In this document: piece after piece, positions 9,956 through 19,209 of the stretch
How positions within the stretch are numbered: the first letter of the stretch is position 1
Layout of the letters: each line of letters opens with the position of its first letter
Origin: Antarcticibacterium sp. 1MA-6-2
Lineage (GTDB): Bacteria > Bacteroidota > Bacteroidia > Flavobacteriales > Flavobacteriaceae
Direction of reading: 5' to 3'
Assembly: GCF_021535135.1 (NCBI RefSeq)
Contig: NZ_CP091036.1
Location: 3,100,001-3,164,000 of the forward strand
Length of the DNA stretch: 64,000 nucleotides
Notes under the pieces: generated by a model
The model's database searches: none
Told to the model about the DNA's origin: nothing
Seen by the model: the letters and a program-made list of their open reading frames with translations, nothing else
Translations under genes and position numbers: made by a program

Positions 9956-12313
9956 CTAGTTATGGAGATTTCCAATTTTGATTCCGAAGAAAAAAGTACG
10001 GGGTCGGGCTGGTCCATAGATGTAATCGGAATCCCGGGTAGGGCCGGAGTCAAAATCATCTTGATAAGCATTTAAAGCATTCTGAACACCCGCACTTAAA
10101 TTAATGTGAAAATTCTCCGTAATATCGATATGTTGCTCAAGTTTCAAATTTATATCCCAAAAAGATGAAGATTCTCTCAACTCTAAAAATCCATTAGCAT
10201 TGATCACTCTTGGGATAATCATGTTTCCCGTATAAGTACGGTAAGATCCAGGGAAAAATCTTCAAAAGGCCTGGTATTTATATTTAAGTAACCGTAAAAA
10301 TCTGGATTTCTTACGAATTCGCTAATCACAATATCAGCTTCGGTTTGAGAGAGCGGATCTGCCTCATATAGAATTTGGTCTTCTTTGTATATAGATTGCT
10401 GGTAAGTTCCTCCCAGTTGGAAGGTTAGATCTAATGAAGGAGAAACACCAAATTCAAAATTGGTTCCTGTAACATAAGCCCCGCTTCCGTTTCTGATTTC
10501 CTTTAAAATGGATCCATTGGGCAAGCTGGCTCCGGTACTCACTGTAGTAAAGGGATCTTTTAGTTCAGTATAAAAACCTTCTAAAAGAAAATCTGTTTGT
10601 AACTTATTAATGCTTTTTGAATAGTTGAAAGAAGCAGTGTAGGCATTGGAATACTCTGTTTCCAGATCATCTGAAAGAATTACGAACTGCGGTTCTCCAC
10701 CAACTGAAGAAATATGCAGATCTTCATTAAAGGCTTGCGGCGCTCTGAAACCACGGGCGTATCCTCCACGAAATTGTAACTCATCGGTAATGTTGTAAAG
10801 TAAGGTTAGCCTTGGACTCATTACGGTTTGATCTATTGCAGAAATTCTTCCAATGTTTTCTACGGTATATGTCCCAGAAACATTTATATGATCCAGCCTA
10901 GCACCTATCAATGCTGTGAAATTCTCCAGAGGCTTCCACTCGTACTGGCCAAATGCAGCATAGGAATTTACTTCCTGATCAATAAACCTTTTGTATCCCG
11001 CAATATTATCTTCTGTATTACTGTAATTATATTCGATTCCGGTGGTTAATACATCATTATTAGTAAAATTTCTGGTGACCTGAAAGCCTCCCAACAGCGC
11101 CAGATCTTCAGTATTTCCGTAGGCGTTAGAAGCTGAAATACTATCCATAGAAGTTCTGCCACCTCCAAGCCCACCATAATAACTCTTCCTGTCAGTATGC
11201 TGTCCGGAAATGTAAAGAGAATAGTTATTGCTCATTTCAGCATTTGAAAAATCATAGGTAAGTCCACCAATAACTGTATTATGGTTTAATTTTTCGGTTA
11301 TATCTGTTAAATGCGGAGCAAGGGCTAATCTGTCGCCACCTCTTCTGTATTCTTTGAGAGCTGTAAGGTCCAAAGTAATCTTACTGGTTTCAGAAGGGTC
11401 CAAAAAAGCCTTGGCGCCTAAGGTGTTATTAGATAATTCAGTAATTTCAGTGAATCCATCGCCATTAGCATCATAAGCAGACCTATCGCGATTCATCCCA
11501 TAAATGGTTACTCCTCTATTCAGATTTTCGGTTACTACAGAACCAGCAAAATTTATTGTTCTGTCAGGAATTTCACCTTCTATCAGGGATAGGTTGGAGG
11601 CAAGATTCCATGAATTTAAAACAGGTTCTTTAGTAATGATATTTACGGTGCTTAGCAATAGCATTAGATCCAAATAAAGCAGAGCCACCACTGCGAACCA
11701 CTTCTACCCGGTCCAAAATAGAAGTAGGTATTTGTTCCAGTCCATAAACGCTATTTAAAGCACTGAAGACAGATCGGCTATTAATTAAAATCTGTGTATA
11801 ACTTCCATCAAGTCCGTTTAGTCTTACCTGGGTAAATCCACAATTTTGACAATTAGTTTCTATTCGTACCCCCGGTTGAAAATTTAAAGTTTCAGCAACG
11901 GAGACCGATTGCGTGGCATTGAATAATTTAGAGTTAAGCACATTAACAATCACGGGAGCGTCTTTTAAGTTGATTCGGTTTCTTGTAGCACTTATGACTA
12001 CCTGATCCAGACCCAAAGCATCTTCTTCCAATTTAATTATAAGTTTTCTATCATAATAGTCGCGGGGTCTTATGCTTATTTTTTTGGTTTTAAAACCTAT
12101 GGCCTGAATGGTTAATTCTTCTATTTTATTTTCAAGCTTAAGAGAGAATATTCCTCTTTTATCTGCACTAACTCCTTTGCTTGTTCCGGATATAGAAATA
12201 CTTGCAAAAGATATTGGTATATCATCATGAATGACTACTCCTTTGACTTCAGTGTTTTGAGCTCCTGCGGTCGAAAATAAAAGGCTGAAGAAGATAAAAA
12301 CCTTAGTTTTCAT
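9956..12313 (-). CDS. TonB-dependent receptor in the metal island
   Basis: An outer-membrane receptor of about 785 residues. It has a signal peptide (IFFSLLFSTAGAQ), a carboxypeptidase-like domain, a plug (LDQVVISATRNRINLKDAPV, VRLNGLDGSYTQILIN, VEVVRSGGSALFGSNAIAGTVNI) and a barrel ending in FFGIKIGNLHN. It resembles siderophore, metal or vitamin receptors rather than SusC, since it has no SusD partner. There are two frame breaks, both explained by RCCGGY: GCTAAGC (minus) at 11650-11656 for GCCGGC, and ACCGT (minus) at 10238-10242 for ACCGGT. It diverges from mntR across a 100-base region holding a palindromic operator candidate, which points to uptake of iron or manganese. Confidence 0.88.
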
Positions 12314-12328
12314 TCAATTAATTTTTCA

Positions 12329-12336
12329 CAAATTTA
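12329..12336 (-). promoter_or_regulatory. -7 promoter element for the TonB receptor
   Basis: On the minus strand this reads TAAATTTG, a match to TAnnTTTG, 16 bases upstream of the receptor start codon. The operator candidate at 12346-12361 lies in its spacer. Confidence 0.55.
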
Positions 12337-12345
12337 TAAAAAATA

Positions 12346-12361
12346 TTTAGGCGTATCTAAA
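12346..12361. promoter_or_regulatory. Candidate MntR/DtxR-family operator
   Basis: TTTAGGCGTATCTAAA is an inverted repeat with perfect 5-bp arms (TTTAG/CTAAA) and a 6-base centre. It resembles the DtxR-family layout with TTTAGG-like arms. It lies within the spacer of the minus-strand promoter and just before the -33 element of the plus-strand mntR promoter, so bound regulator could block the receptor gene and autoregulate mntR. Confidence 0.5.
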
Positions 12362-12364
12362 AAA

Positions 12365-12395
12365 TTGATTTATTAAATTAAAAAATGTATTTTTG
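12365..12395 (+). promoter_or_regulatory. Promoter of mntR
   Basis: A TTG at 12365-12367 and TATTTTTG at 12388-12395, separated by 20 bases, match the Bacteroidota -33/-7 promoter (TTG-N19..21-TAnnTTTG). The start codon follows 18 bases later. Confidence 0.6.
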
Positions 12396-12413
12396 GTACT
12401 TTAAATTATAAAA

Positions 12414-13070
12414 ATGTTTAGCCTATCTGAAGAAAATTATCTTAAAGCCATTTTTCATCTTGAATCAAATTATCGAGGGGGTGTAAGTACTAATGCCCTG
12501 GCAGAAGAAATGCAGACTAAAGCATCTTCTGTAACAGACATGATAAAAAGATTATCAGACAAAGATTTGGTCAATTACAGGAAATATCAGGGTGTTAAAT
12601 TAAGTGAAGCTAGAAGAAAGCGGCTGTTGGAGTAATTAGAAAGCACCTAGCTCTGGGAGGTTTTCCTGGTAGATAAATTAAATTTTAGCTGGGATGAGGT
12701 GCATGAAGTAGCAGAGCAATTAGAACATATTAAATCTGAAAAACTCACTAATGAGTTGGATAGGTTTCTTAAATATCCAAAGCGGGATCCCCATGGAGAC
12801 CCTATTCCTGATGCAAATGGAAAATTTGAAATCCTGCACAAAGACCTTTTGGCCGATCTTGAAAAAGGAGAAACAGGTATTTGTGTAGGGGTAAAAGACT
12901 CTTCTCCTGCCTTTTTGCAATTTCTGGATAAGCACAGGATCTCATTGGGTAAAGAGATCACGATCCTTGAAAAAGAGATTTTTGACCAGTCTATGAAAAT
13001 AAGAATCGAAAATGAAGAAATAAGGATCTCAAATCTTATTTCAGGAAATTTATATATAAAAATCACCTAA
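12414..13070 (+). CDS. mntR: Metal-dependent transcriptional regulator, DtxR/MntR family
   Basis: A winged-helix repressor that binds Fe or Mn and then DNA. Residues 1-60 are the helix-turn-helix (SEENYLKAIFHLES, TKASSVTDMIKRLSDKDLVNY). The dimerisation/metal domain follows (HEVAEQLEHIKSEKLTNELDRFLKYPKRDPHGDPIP), then a C-terminal FeoA-like SH3 domain (GETGICVGVKDSS). An apparent stop at 12633 lies between two compensating breaks. GCTAGA at 12609-12614 stands for GCCGGTA (one base lost), and ACCTAGC at 12645-12651 stands for ACCGGC (one base gained). Correction gives SEAGKKAAVGVIRKHRLWEVFLVDKL, the expected family sequence. The stop lies 4 bases before the ZIP gene, so the two form an operon. 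Confidence 0.9.
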
Positions 13071-13074
13071 CACA

Positions 13075-13898
13075 ATGGAAAGTATAATTAATTATTTTGA
13101 GGGCCTGGATCCTATTCTTGCAGCGTTTCTTGCTACTCTTTTCACCTGGGGGCTTACAGCTTTAGGTGCTTCCCTGGTATTCCTGTTTAAAAATATGAGC
13201 AGGGGCTTTTTTGACGGTATGCTGGGATTTACGGGAGGCGTAATGGTAGCAGCCAGTTTCTGGAGTTTATTGGCTCCCGGGATAGAAATGAGCCCGGGGG
13301 AAGGATTTGTAAGAGTCATTCCATCTGTTGTGGGATTTGCCCTGGGAGCACTATTTTTATTCGGCCTGGATAAAGTTTTACCTCACCTGCATATCCATAA
13401 CCAAATGGTTGATAAAGAAGGAATAAAAACTCCCTGGCACAAATCTACCCTGCTAACTTTAGCAATTACTATGCACAATATTCCAGAGGGTCTTGCAGTG
13501 GGTGTATTATTTGGAGCGGCAGCTGCAGGTTTTGACGGTGCAACTATTGGTGGGGCTGTGGCTTTGGCCCTGGGGATAGGACTTCAAAATTTTCCTGAAG
13601 GAATAGCAGTGGCAATGCCCTTACGCCTAAGCAGGGAATGTCCAGCTGGAAAAGTTTTAATTTTGGGCAACTCTCGGCAGCAGTGGAACTGATTGCAGCT
13701 GTTTTAGGTGCCTGGGCAGTTTTAACTTTTGAACCTATTTTACCATACGCGCTGTCCTTTGCTGCAGGAGCAATGATCTTTGTTGTAGTGGAAGAAGTAA
13801 TTCCTGAATCTCAACAGGCAAAATTTACTGATGTTGCGACTTTAGGTTTTATAGGTGGTTTTATAATAATGATGACGCTGGACGTAGGATTGAGCTAA
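13075..13898 (+). CDS. ZIP family metal transporter
   Basis: An inner-membrane transporter of divalent cations (Zn, Fe, Mn), about 274 residues with eight helices. The metal-site helices are visible: ITMHNIPEGLAVG (helix 4, HNxPEG) and GIGLQNFPEGIAVA (helix 5). A His segment (LPHLHIHNQ) lies in the variable loop. The frame breaks at 13625-13632, where GCCTAAGC is read. GCCGGC restores MPLRRQGMSSWKSFNFGQLS. The gene follows mntR with 4 bases between, so it is probably MntR-controlled. The direction of transport is inferred to be import into the cytoplasm. Confidence 0.92.
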
Positions 13899-13946
13899 TT
13901 TTTGCAACGCTAAGGTCAAAAGGCAGTCTTTATATAAAACATCTAA

Positions 13947-14366
13947 ATGAAATACCTGCTAATCATTCTTCTTATTTTTCTTACAGGTGAAACCCTTGCT
14001 CAGGATACTACAGAGGTGAAAATCCACAACTCTGTTCTTAAGCTAGGAGAAATGCTAAACTTTGGAGATAGTTCCATAAAATTTAAAGAGGTAATTTCTG
14101 ATTCCAGATGTCCTATTGGTGTAACCTGTATATGGGCAGGGGAGGCAGTAGTGAGAGTAGAATTATATAAAAATGGGATCTTTCAGAAGGAAAAAATTGA
14201 AACTGTAGGCGGAGGAAAAATTCCTTTAGATCTTTTAGCTGAAGAAATTTCCTATAATTTAAATGGGCTTATCCTTCTACCTTATCCAAAGGTAGAAACT
14301 ACTGAAAAGCACGATCCTTACTCTCTGCACATTCAAATCAGCAAAATTTCAGATAGTTTAAATTAA
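13947..14366 (+). CDS. Secreted protein with a SRCPxGVxCIWAGEA motif, hypothetical
   Basis: A 139-residue exported protein with a signal peptide ending at TLAQ. The core DSRCPIGVTCIWAGEAVVRVEL holds two cysteines likely to form a disulfide. The motif recurs in small Bacteroidota secreted proteins of unknown function. The rest is predicted beta-rich with a C-terminal segment (DPYSLHIQISKI). It follows the ZIP gene by about 50 bases and could be in the same transcript. A metal-related role is only suggested by its place. Confidence 0.65.
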   Translation: MKYLLIILLIFLTGETLAQDTTEVKIHNSVLKLGEMLNFGDSSIKFKEVISDSRCPIGVTCIWAGEAVVRVELYKNGIFQKEKIETVGGGKIPLDLLAEEISYNLNGLILLPYPKVETTEKHDPYSLHIQISKISDSLN

Positions 14367-14407
14367 CTTCCGAAGAAAGGAAAATTACCTACCGACTGCG
14401 GTTGTTC

Positions 14408-14557
14408 TTAATCACAGCCACAACCCGATACCCCACAAGATTTATCTGCAGCTTTTTTGCCTTTAAGAAAAGCAGGTTTCCAAATAAATTTGGTAAACAT
14501 ATAGCCTACTGCTAAAATAAACGTGATTAAGACTAAGATTTCCTGTATAAGTTCCAT
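14408..14557 (-). CDS. FeoB-associated Cys-rich membrane protein
   Basis: A 49-residue protein. It has one hydrophobic helix (IQEILVLITFILAVGYMF), a basic stretch (FIWKPAFLKGKKAADK) and a short Cys cluster at the C-terminus (SCGVSGCGCD). This is the layout of the small FeoB-associated Cys-rich family. It lies directly downstream of feoB on the same strand, 37 bases away, which supports the call. It probably helps ferrous iron passage through FeoB, playing the part FeoC has in enterobacteria. Confidence 0.82.
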   Translation of the reverse strand: MELIQEILVLITFILAVGYMFTKFIWKPAFLKGKKAADKSCGVSGCGCD

Positions 14558-14594
14558 AGTGATTCAGTCGGTTTAGAAATTAGATCTTACAATT

Positions 14595-16688
14595 TTATTT
14601 GAGAACCTGAAATGCGAGCAGAGCTACCAAATAGGCAAATCCACTCATTATAACAAGTTGTAGTACAGGCCATTTCCACGTATTAGTTTCCCGTTTTACA
14701 ATAGCAAGTGTACTCATACATTGCATGGCAAAAGCATAAAACAGCAGCAGGCTCACCCCACTGGCGAATGTAAAAAGAGGACCTCCCAGGATGGGGTTTG
14801 ATTCTGCAGCCATCCTGTTCTGGATGGTTTCTACTTCATCACTTCCAACGCTGTAAATTGTTGCCAGAGTTCCCACAAATACTTCTCTTGCAGCAAAGGA
14901 ACTTAAAATAGCTATTCCAATTTTCCAGTCGTATCCCAGGGGAGTAAACACTGGTTCAATAGCTCTTCCTGTAATTCCTATATAAGAATTTTCCAGTTTA
15001 AAGGAGGCCACTTTTTCCTCAAATTCGGTTTCTGAAACATTTTCTGTTTGAGTACTTATTATTTCTTCAGCATTAGAGAAATTTTCTCCCGGGCCATAAC
15101 TTGCCAGAACCCACAAAATAACAGAAATAGCCAGGATAATTTTTCCAGCTCCCAGTACAAATGATTTAGTCTTTTCTACTACGTTAATTGCCACATTTTT
15201 TGCCAGAGGAAGCTTGTAGTTTGGCATTTCAATGACAAAATAACTTTTGGATTTAATGTTCAGGATTTGATTGAGGATCCAGGCTGCGCCAATTGCAGTA
15301 ACAAATCCTAATAAATACAGCAACATAAGTGTGATCCCCTGCAGGTTGAATCCCATAAAACTCCTGTCGGGAATTACGAGGGCAATAATTATAAGGTATA
15401 CAGGTAATCTTGCTGAGCAGGTAGTAAAGGGTACTACAAGAATTGTTATAAGCCTTTCTTTCCAGTTTTCAATATTTCGTGTCGCCATTACCGCGGGAAT
15501 AGCACAGGCAGTACCCGAAACCAGGGGAACCACGCTTTTTCCGCTAAGGCCGAACCTCCTCATTAACCTGTCCATTAAAAATACGACGCGGCTCATATAC
15601 CCGCTTTCTTCCAAAACCGAAATAAACAGGAACAGGAATGCTATTTGGGGAATAAAAATTACAATTCCTCCCAGGCCGGGGATAATACCTTCAGCAATTA
15701 AGCTGGTAAAAGCACCCGGAGGCAGGATTTGAAGGGCCCATTCGCTAAATGCAGCAAAAGTAACATCTATAAAATCCATCGGATAACTGGACCAGTCATA
15801 AATTGCCTGAAATATCAAAAGCAGAATAAAGAAGAATATCACGTATCCCCAAACCTTATGAGTAAGCAGCCTGTCCAGCCTTATCCTGATATCTGTAGCT
15901 GAATTAACATCTACAGTCATCGTATCTTTTAGAAGATCATTAATAAATTTATACCTAAGGATGGTTTCTTTTTGCTGAAGGCGTTTTAGATCTCCTTCAC
16001 TCTTGGTGTGAAAATCGGGATCTGTAGACAGGGAGTGCTAGGTTTACATTTCCGAAGTTGACATCCTGAGTAATGACCAACCAAAGTTTGTACAACGACT
16101 GGTTAGGAAAAGCTTTTCTCAACCTGTTGAAATACTCCGGATCCATGGAAGATGCATTTAAACACGGTTCTGTGGAGATTTTTTTATAATTGAGAATTAA
16201 CTCTTTAAGTTCTTCTATTCCAGATCTTTTTCTTGCGCTTACAAGAGCGACTTTAGTTTTTAGTTGTTCTTCCAGTTTTTCTACATCAAGGCTAATTCCT
16301 TTTCTCTTCATCCTGTCGGCCATATTGATGACGAGGATGGTTGGAATTTCAAGATCTTTTATTTGTGTAAAAAGCAGGAGATTTCGTTTAAGGTTCTCCA
16401 CATCGCTCACAACAACAGCAACATCTGGAAAATCTTTATCATTTTTGTTAAGGAGCAGTTCAATGACAACATTTTCATCCAGGGAGGAGGCGTTTAAGCT
16501 GTAGGTACCGGGAAGATCCAGGATGTGGGCTTTTATACCCCGCGGAAGTTTACAGATACCTTCCTTTTTTTCAACAGTAATCCCGGGATAGTTCCCCACC
16601 TGTTGATTTAAACCGTAAGCTGGTTAAAAACCGAAGTTTTCCCGGTATTGGGGTTTCCAATTAATGCTACATTAATTTGTTTCCCCAT
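14595..16688 (-). CDS. feoB: Ferrous iron transport protein B
   Basis: The GTP-dependent Fe(II) importer of the inner membrane. The N-terminal G domain has G1 GNPNTGKTSVFNQLTG, G2 NYPGITVEKKEG, G3 DLPGTYSLNASS and G4 INMADRMKRKG. The membrane part carries the two gate motifs (CAIPAVMATRNIENWKERL and CSARLPVYLIII) and a Nucleoside-recognition-like end. There are two breaks: ACGGT (minus) at 16612-16616 for ACCGGT, and TACA (minus) at 16023-16026, probably for ACCGGT (LPVTGDPDFHTK). The second is less certain. It starts one base after the feoA stop, and the Cys-rich partner follows. The gene is expected to be repressed by iron. Confidence 0.93.
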
Positions 16689-16689
16689 T

Positions 16690-16920
16690 TCAAGAAATTA
16701 GATCTATTTCTATATGAAGTGCAGTTTCCTTTCTTATAGCCAAATGACTTCCGTTAATATTGAGGTACAATGGATCCCGAAAAGGAGCAGTTTGAACAAG
16801 CTCAACCTGGTTTCCCGGGAGACACCCCATTTCCAGAAGCTTCAACGGAACATTGTCAACAGAAAATTCCCTGATGATCCCTTTCTGTCCCCGCTTTAAA
16901 TGAGCAACTGTAAGCTTCAT
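16690..16920 (-). CDS. feoA: Ferrous iron transport protein A
   Basis: A 76-residue cytoplasmic SH3-fold protein that supports FeoB. The typical pattern is present: LKRGQKGIIREFS, then LLEMGCLPGNQVELVQTAPFRDPLYLNINGSHLAIR, and a final acidic strand. It is the first gene of the minus-strand feoA-feoB-Cys-rich operon. Confidence 0.92.
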   Translation of the reverse strand: MKLTVAHLKRGQKGIIREFSVDNVPLKLLEMGCLPGNQVELVQTAPFRDPLYLNINGSHLAIRKETALHIEIDLIS

Positions 16921-16925
16921 TTTTA

Positions 16926-16955
16926 TTTAGATTGATTTTAAACAAGGCAAAAATA
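16926..16955 (-). promoter_or_regulatory. Promoter and possible operator of feoAB
   Basis: On the minus strand TATTTTTG at 16948-16955 matches the -7 element. Just downstream, TTTAGATTGATTTTAAA (plus strand 16926-16942) begins like the mntR-side palindrome with TTTAG and ends in TAAA, but it is an imperfect repeat. It may be a weak DtxR-family site covering the start of transcription. Confidence 0.35.
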
Positions 16956-16999
16956 ATGCAAAATAAAGTCTTAAAAAAGTTTAGGAGAGAAAAGAATAT

Positions 17000-17671
17000 T
17001 TATCGTGTGATGTCCTTAAGAATTTTTACATCCCGCATTACCTCGTCTATTACCCCGGGTTGGGTACCGTCATAAAAACCTCTAATTTGGCCCTTTTTGT
17101 CTACCAGTACAAAATTTTCGGTATGGATCATATCATAGGGTCCGCCATCACCATCAGATTTTGTGGCGAGGTAGGACTTTCGGGCGAGGTCATAAATCTC
17201 CTTCTTATCCCCGGTTACCAGGTTCCATTTAGAATCATCAATTCCATTTTCTAAAGCATACTTTTTTAAAACGGGAACACTATCGTGTTGCGGAATAACA
17301 GTGTGAGAAAGCAAGAGGACCTCGGGATCGTTTTTTAGCTTTTCCTGGATCTTTTGCATATGATCTGTCATAATTGGGCAAATAGTGAGGCAGGTAGTAA
17401 AAAAGAAATCGGCTATATATATTTTGTCTTTGTAAAATTCCTGGGTGATGGTATCGCCATTTTGATTTAGAAGTTTAAAATCCCCAATCGTGTGATATTT
17501 TCTTATATACTGTACGGTGGTATCTACAAGTTCAGCATTTACCATGTCTGGTTGGTAAACGGGTAATCTTTTTTCAGGCTTTAAAATAGTGTATATCGTT
17601 ATTATAATGATAACAGAGAGAATAAATAAAACAATAGCAAAGAACTTGTATTTGGCAAAGAATTTAAGCAT
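17000..17671 (-). CDS. SCO family protein (copper chaperone for cytochrome oxidase)
   Basis: A 223-residue membrane-anchored thioredoxin-fold protein. It has one N-terminal helix (FFAIVLFILSVIIIITIYTI). The copper motif CxxxC appears as FFTTCLTICPIMTDHM near residue 132, and the distal His ligand as YDMIHTENFVLVD near 190. SCO proteins deliver copper to the CuA site of cytochrome c oxidase in the periplasm. It is transcribed on the minus strand upstream of feoA, with about 80 bases between, and is probably a separate unit. Confidence 0.92.
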   Translation of the reverse strand: MLKFFAKYKFFAIVLFILSVIIIITIYTILKPEKRLPVYQPDMVNAELVDTTVQYIRKYHTIGDFKLLNQNGDTITQEFYKDKIYIADFFFTTCLTICPIMTDHMQKIQEKLKNDPEVLLLSHTVIPQHDSVPVLKKYALENGIDDSKWNLVTGDKKEIYDLARKSYLATKSDGDGGPYDMIHTENFVLVDKKGQIRGFYDGTQPGVIDEVMRDVKILKDITR

Positions 17672-17824
17672 AGCAATATTTATTTCTGCAAAATTACGGC
17701 CTGTAGATCAATTAGTAGCACTACAAAACTTAAAATTTGAATCTCCCTTAGACTCGATCATTTTTATGCTTTTTTGAGAGTGTTTAAAAGACTACTTTTG
17801 TGCGTTTTAAATTTTGAATACAGA

Positions 17825-19144
17825 ATGGATCCATTTTTAATAAAAGCAATACAATTACTTCTTAGTTTATCTATATTAATCGTCCTACACGAGCTAGGTC
17901 ACTTTATTCCCGCAAAAATTTTCAAGACCCGTGTTGAAAAATTCTTCTTATTTTTTGACGTAAAATTTGCCCTTTTTAAGAAAAAGATTGGTGATACAGT
18001 ATACGGTATTGGGTGGCTTCCTTTAGGTGGTTATGTAAAGATCTCGGGGATGATCGATGAAAGTATGGACAGGGAGCAAATGGCGCAGGAGCCTAAACCC
18101 TGGGAATTTAGGAGCAAACCAAGATGGCAACGTTTAATTATTATGCTTGGTGGAGTAACCGTTAACCTCCTGTTAGGATTTTTCATTTATATGATAGTCC
18201 TATTTGTTTGGGGTAGCAGTTTTATTACCCCGGAAGACATGCCAAGGGGATTTGCGGTTGCCGAAGAATTTAAAGAGTTTGGTTTTGAAGATGGGGACAG
18301 GATCCTTGCGGTTAATGGAGAAGATTTCCTTTACGGCAGGGAGGACATAAATCGACACCTTTTTATGCGGGACGTGAGAAGAGTAACTGTATTACGCCAG
18401 AATGGTGAAGAAGAGACTATAGAAATTCCTGAAGAAATAGGAACGAGAATGTTCCAGGAAGGGGTTATGCAACCTTTTGTTCCTATTCAAAATGCTGTTC
18501 TGGACAGCGTTGTCGCTGGAAGAGCTGCTGCTATTGCAGGCTTACAGAAGGGCGACAGTTTAATTTCCTTCAATAAGCAGGAAATAGGATACTGGCATGA
18601 TCTGGCTCCCCTTTCCCAGGATGCTAAAAATAAGGAAGTGGAAATCGTCTTTAAAAGAGGAGATGAAATAATGAGCACCACGGTTACTCCAGATGAAGAA
18701 GGATTATTAGGTGTTACTTCAAAGGGAGACTTTAATATTCAGAAAAGAGAGTACGGCCTTGCTGAAAGTATTACAGAAGGTTTTGAATATGGTTACTGGA
18801 CCCTTCACGACTACGTAGCGCAATTTAAATATGTTTTTACTGCCAAAGGAGCTACACAAGTGGGTGGATTTGGTGCGATAGGAGGATTGTTTCCCGATGC
18901 CTGGAACTGGCAGGGATTCTGGCTTACAACAGCTTTATTGTCTATAATTTTAGCCTTTATGAACATACTGCCTATTCCTGCTTTAGATGGAGGGCACGTA
19001 GTATTTTTAATGTATGAACTGGTGACAGGCAGAAAGCCCAATGAAAAATTCATGGAATATGCCCAGCTGGTAGGATTCTTTATAATAATTGCGTTAGTAC
19101 TGTTTGCAAACGGAAATGATGTCTACCGCTGGTTATTTGAATAA
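17825..19144 (+). CDS. rseP: RIP metalloprotease RseP (site-2 protease)
   Basis: An intramembrane zinc protease that releases anti-sigma factors and clears signal-peptide remnants. I chose the ATG at 17825 because MDPFLIKAIQLLLSLSILIVLHELGH puts the catalytic HExxH in the first helix as usual. A PDZ-like region follows (about residues 115-190 and a second one near 210-290). The third metal ligand is in NILPIPALDGGHVVF near residue 385. The corrected length is about 439 residues, normal for the family. A terminator hairpin follows 20 bases after the stop. Confidence 0.94.
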   Translation: MDPFLIKAIQLLLSLSILIVLHELGHFIPAKIFKTRVEKFFLFFDVKFALFKKKIGDTVYGIGWLPLGGYVKISGMIDESMDREQMAQEPKPWEFRSKPRWQRLIIMLGGVTVNLLLGFFIYMIVLFVWGSSFITPEDMPRGFAVAEEFKEFGFEDGDRILAVNGEDFLYGREDINRHLFMRDVRRVTVLRQNGEEETIEIPEEIGTRMFQEGVMQPFVPIQNAVLDSVVAGRAAAIAGLQKGDSLISFNKQEIGYWHDLAPLSQDAKNKEVEIVFKRGDEIMSTTVTPDEEGLLGVTSKGDFNIQKREYGLAESITEGFEYGYWTLHDYVAQFKYVFTAKGATQVGGFGAIGGLFPDAWNWQGFWLTTALLSIILAFMNILPIPALDGGHVVFLMYELVTGRKPNEKFMEYAQLVGFFIIIALVLFANGNDVYRWLFE

Positions 19145-19164
19145 GAGACAAGAACTATAATTAG

Positions 19165-19189
19165 AACGCCGGAAAGAACTTCCGGCGTT
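19165..19189. terminator. Hairpin terminator between convergent rseP and esterase genes
   Basis: A perfect 10-bp stem AACGCCGGAA / TTCCGGCGTT with an AGAAC loop and a T-rich plus-strand tail. It can serve both convergent genes. Confidence 0.8.
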
Positions 19190-19209
19190 TATATTTTACT
19201 GCGGTTTCA

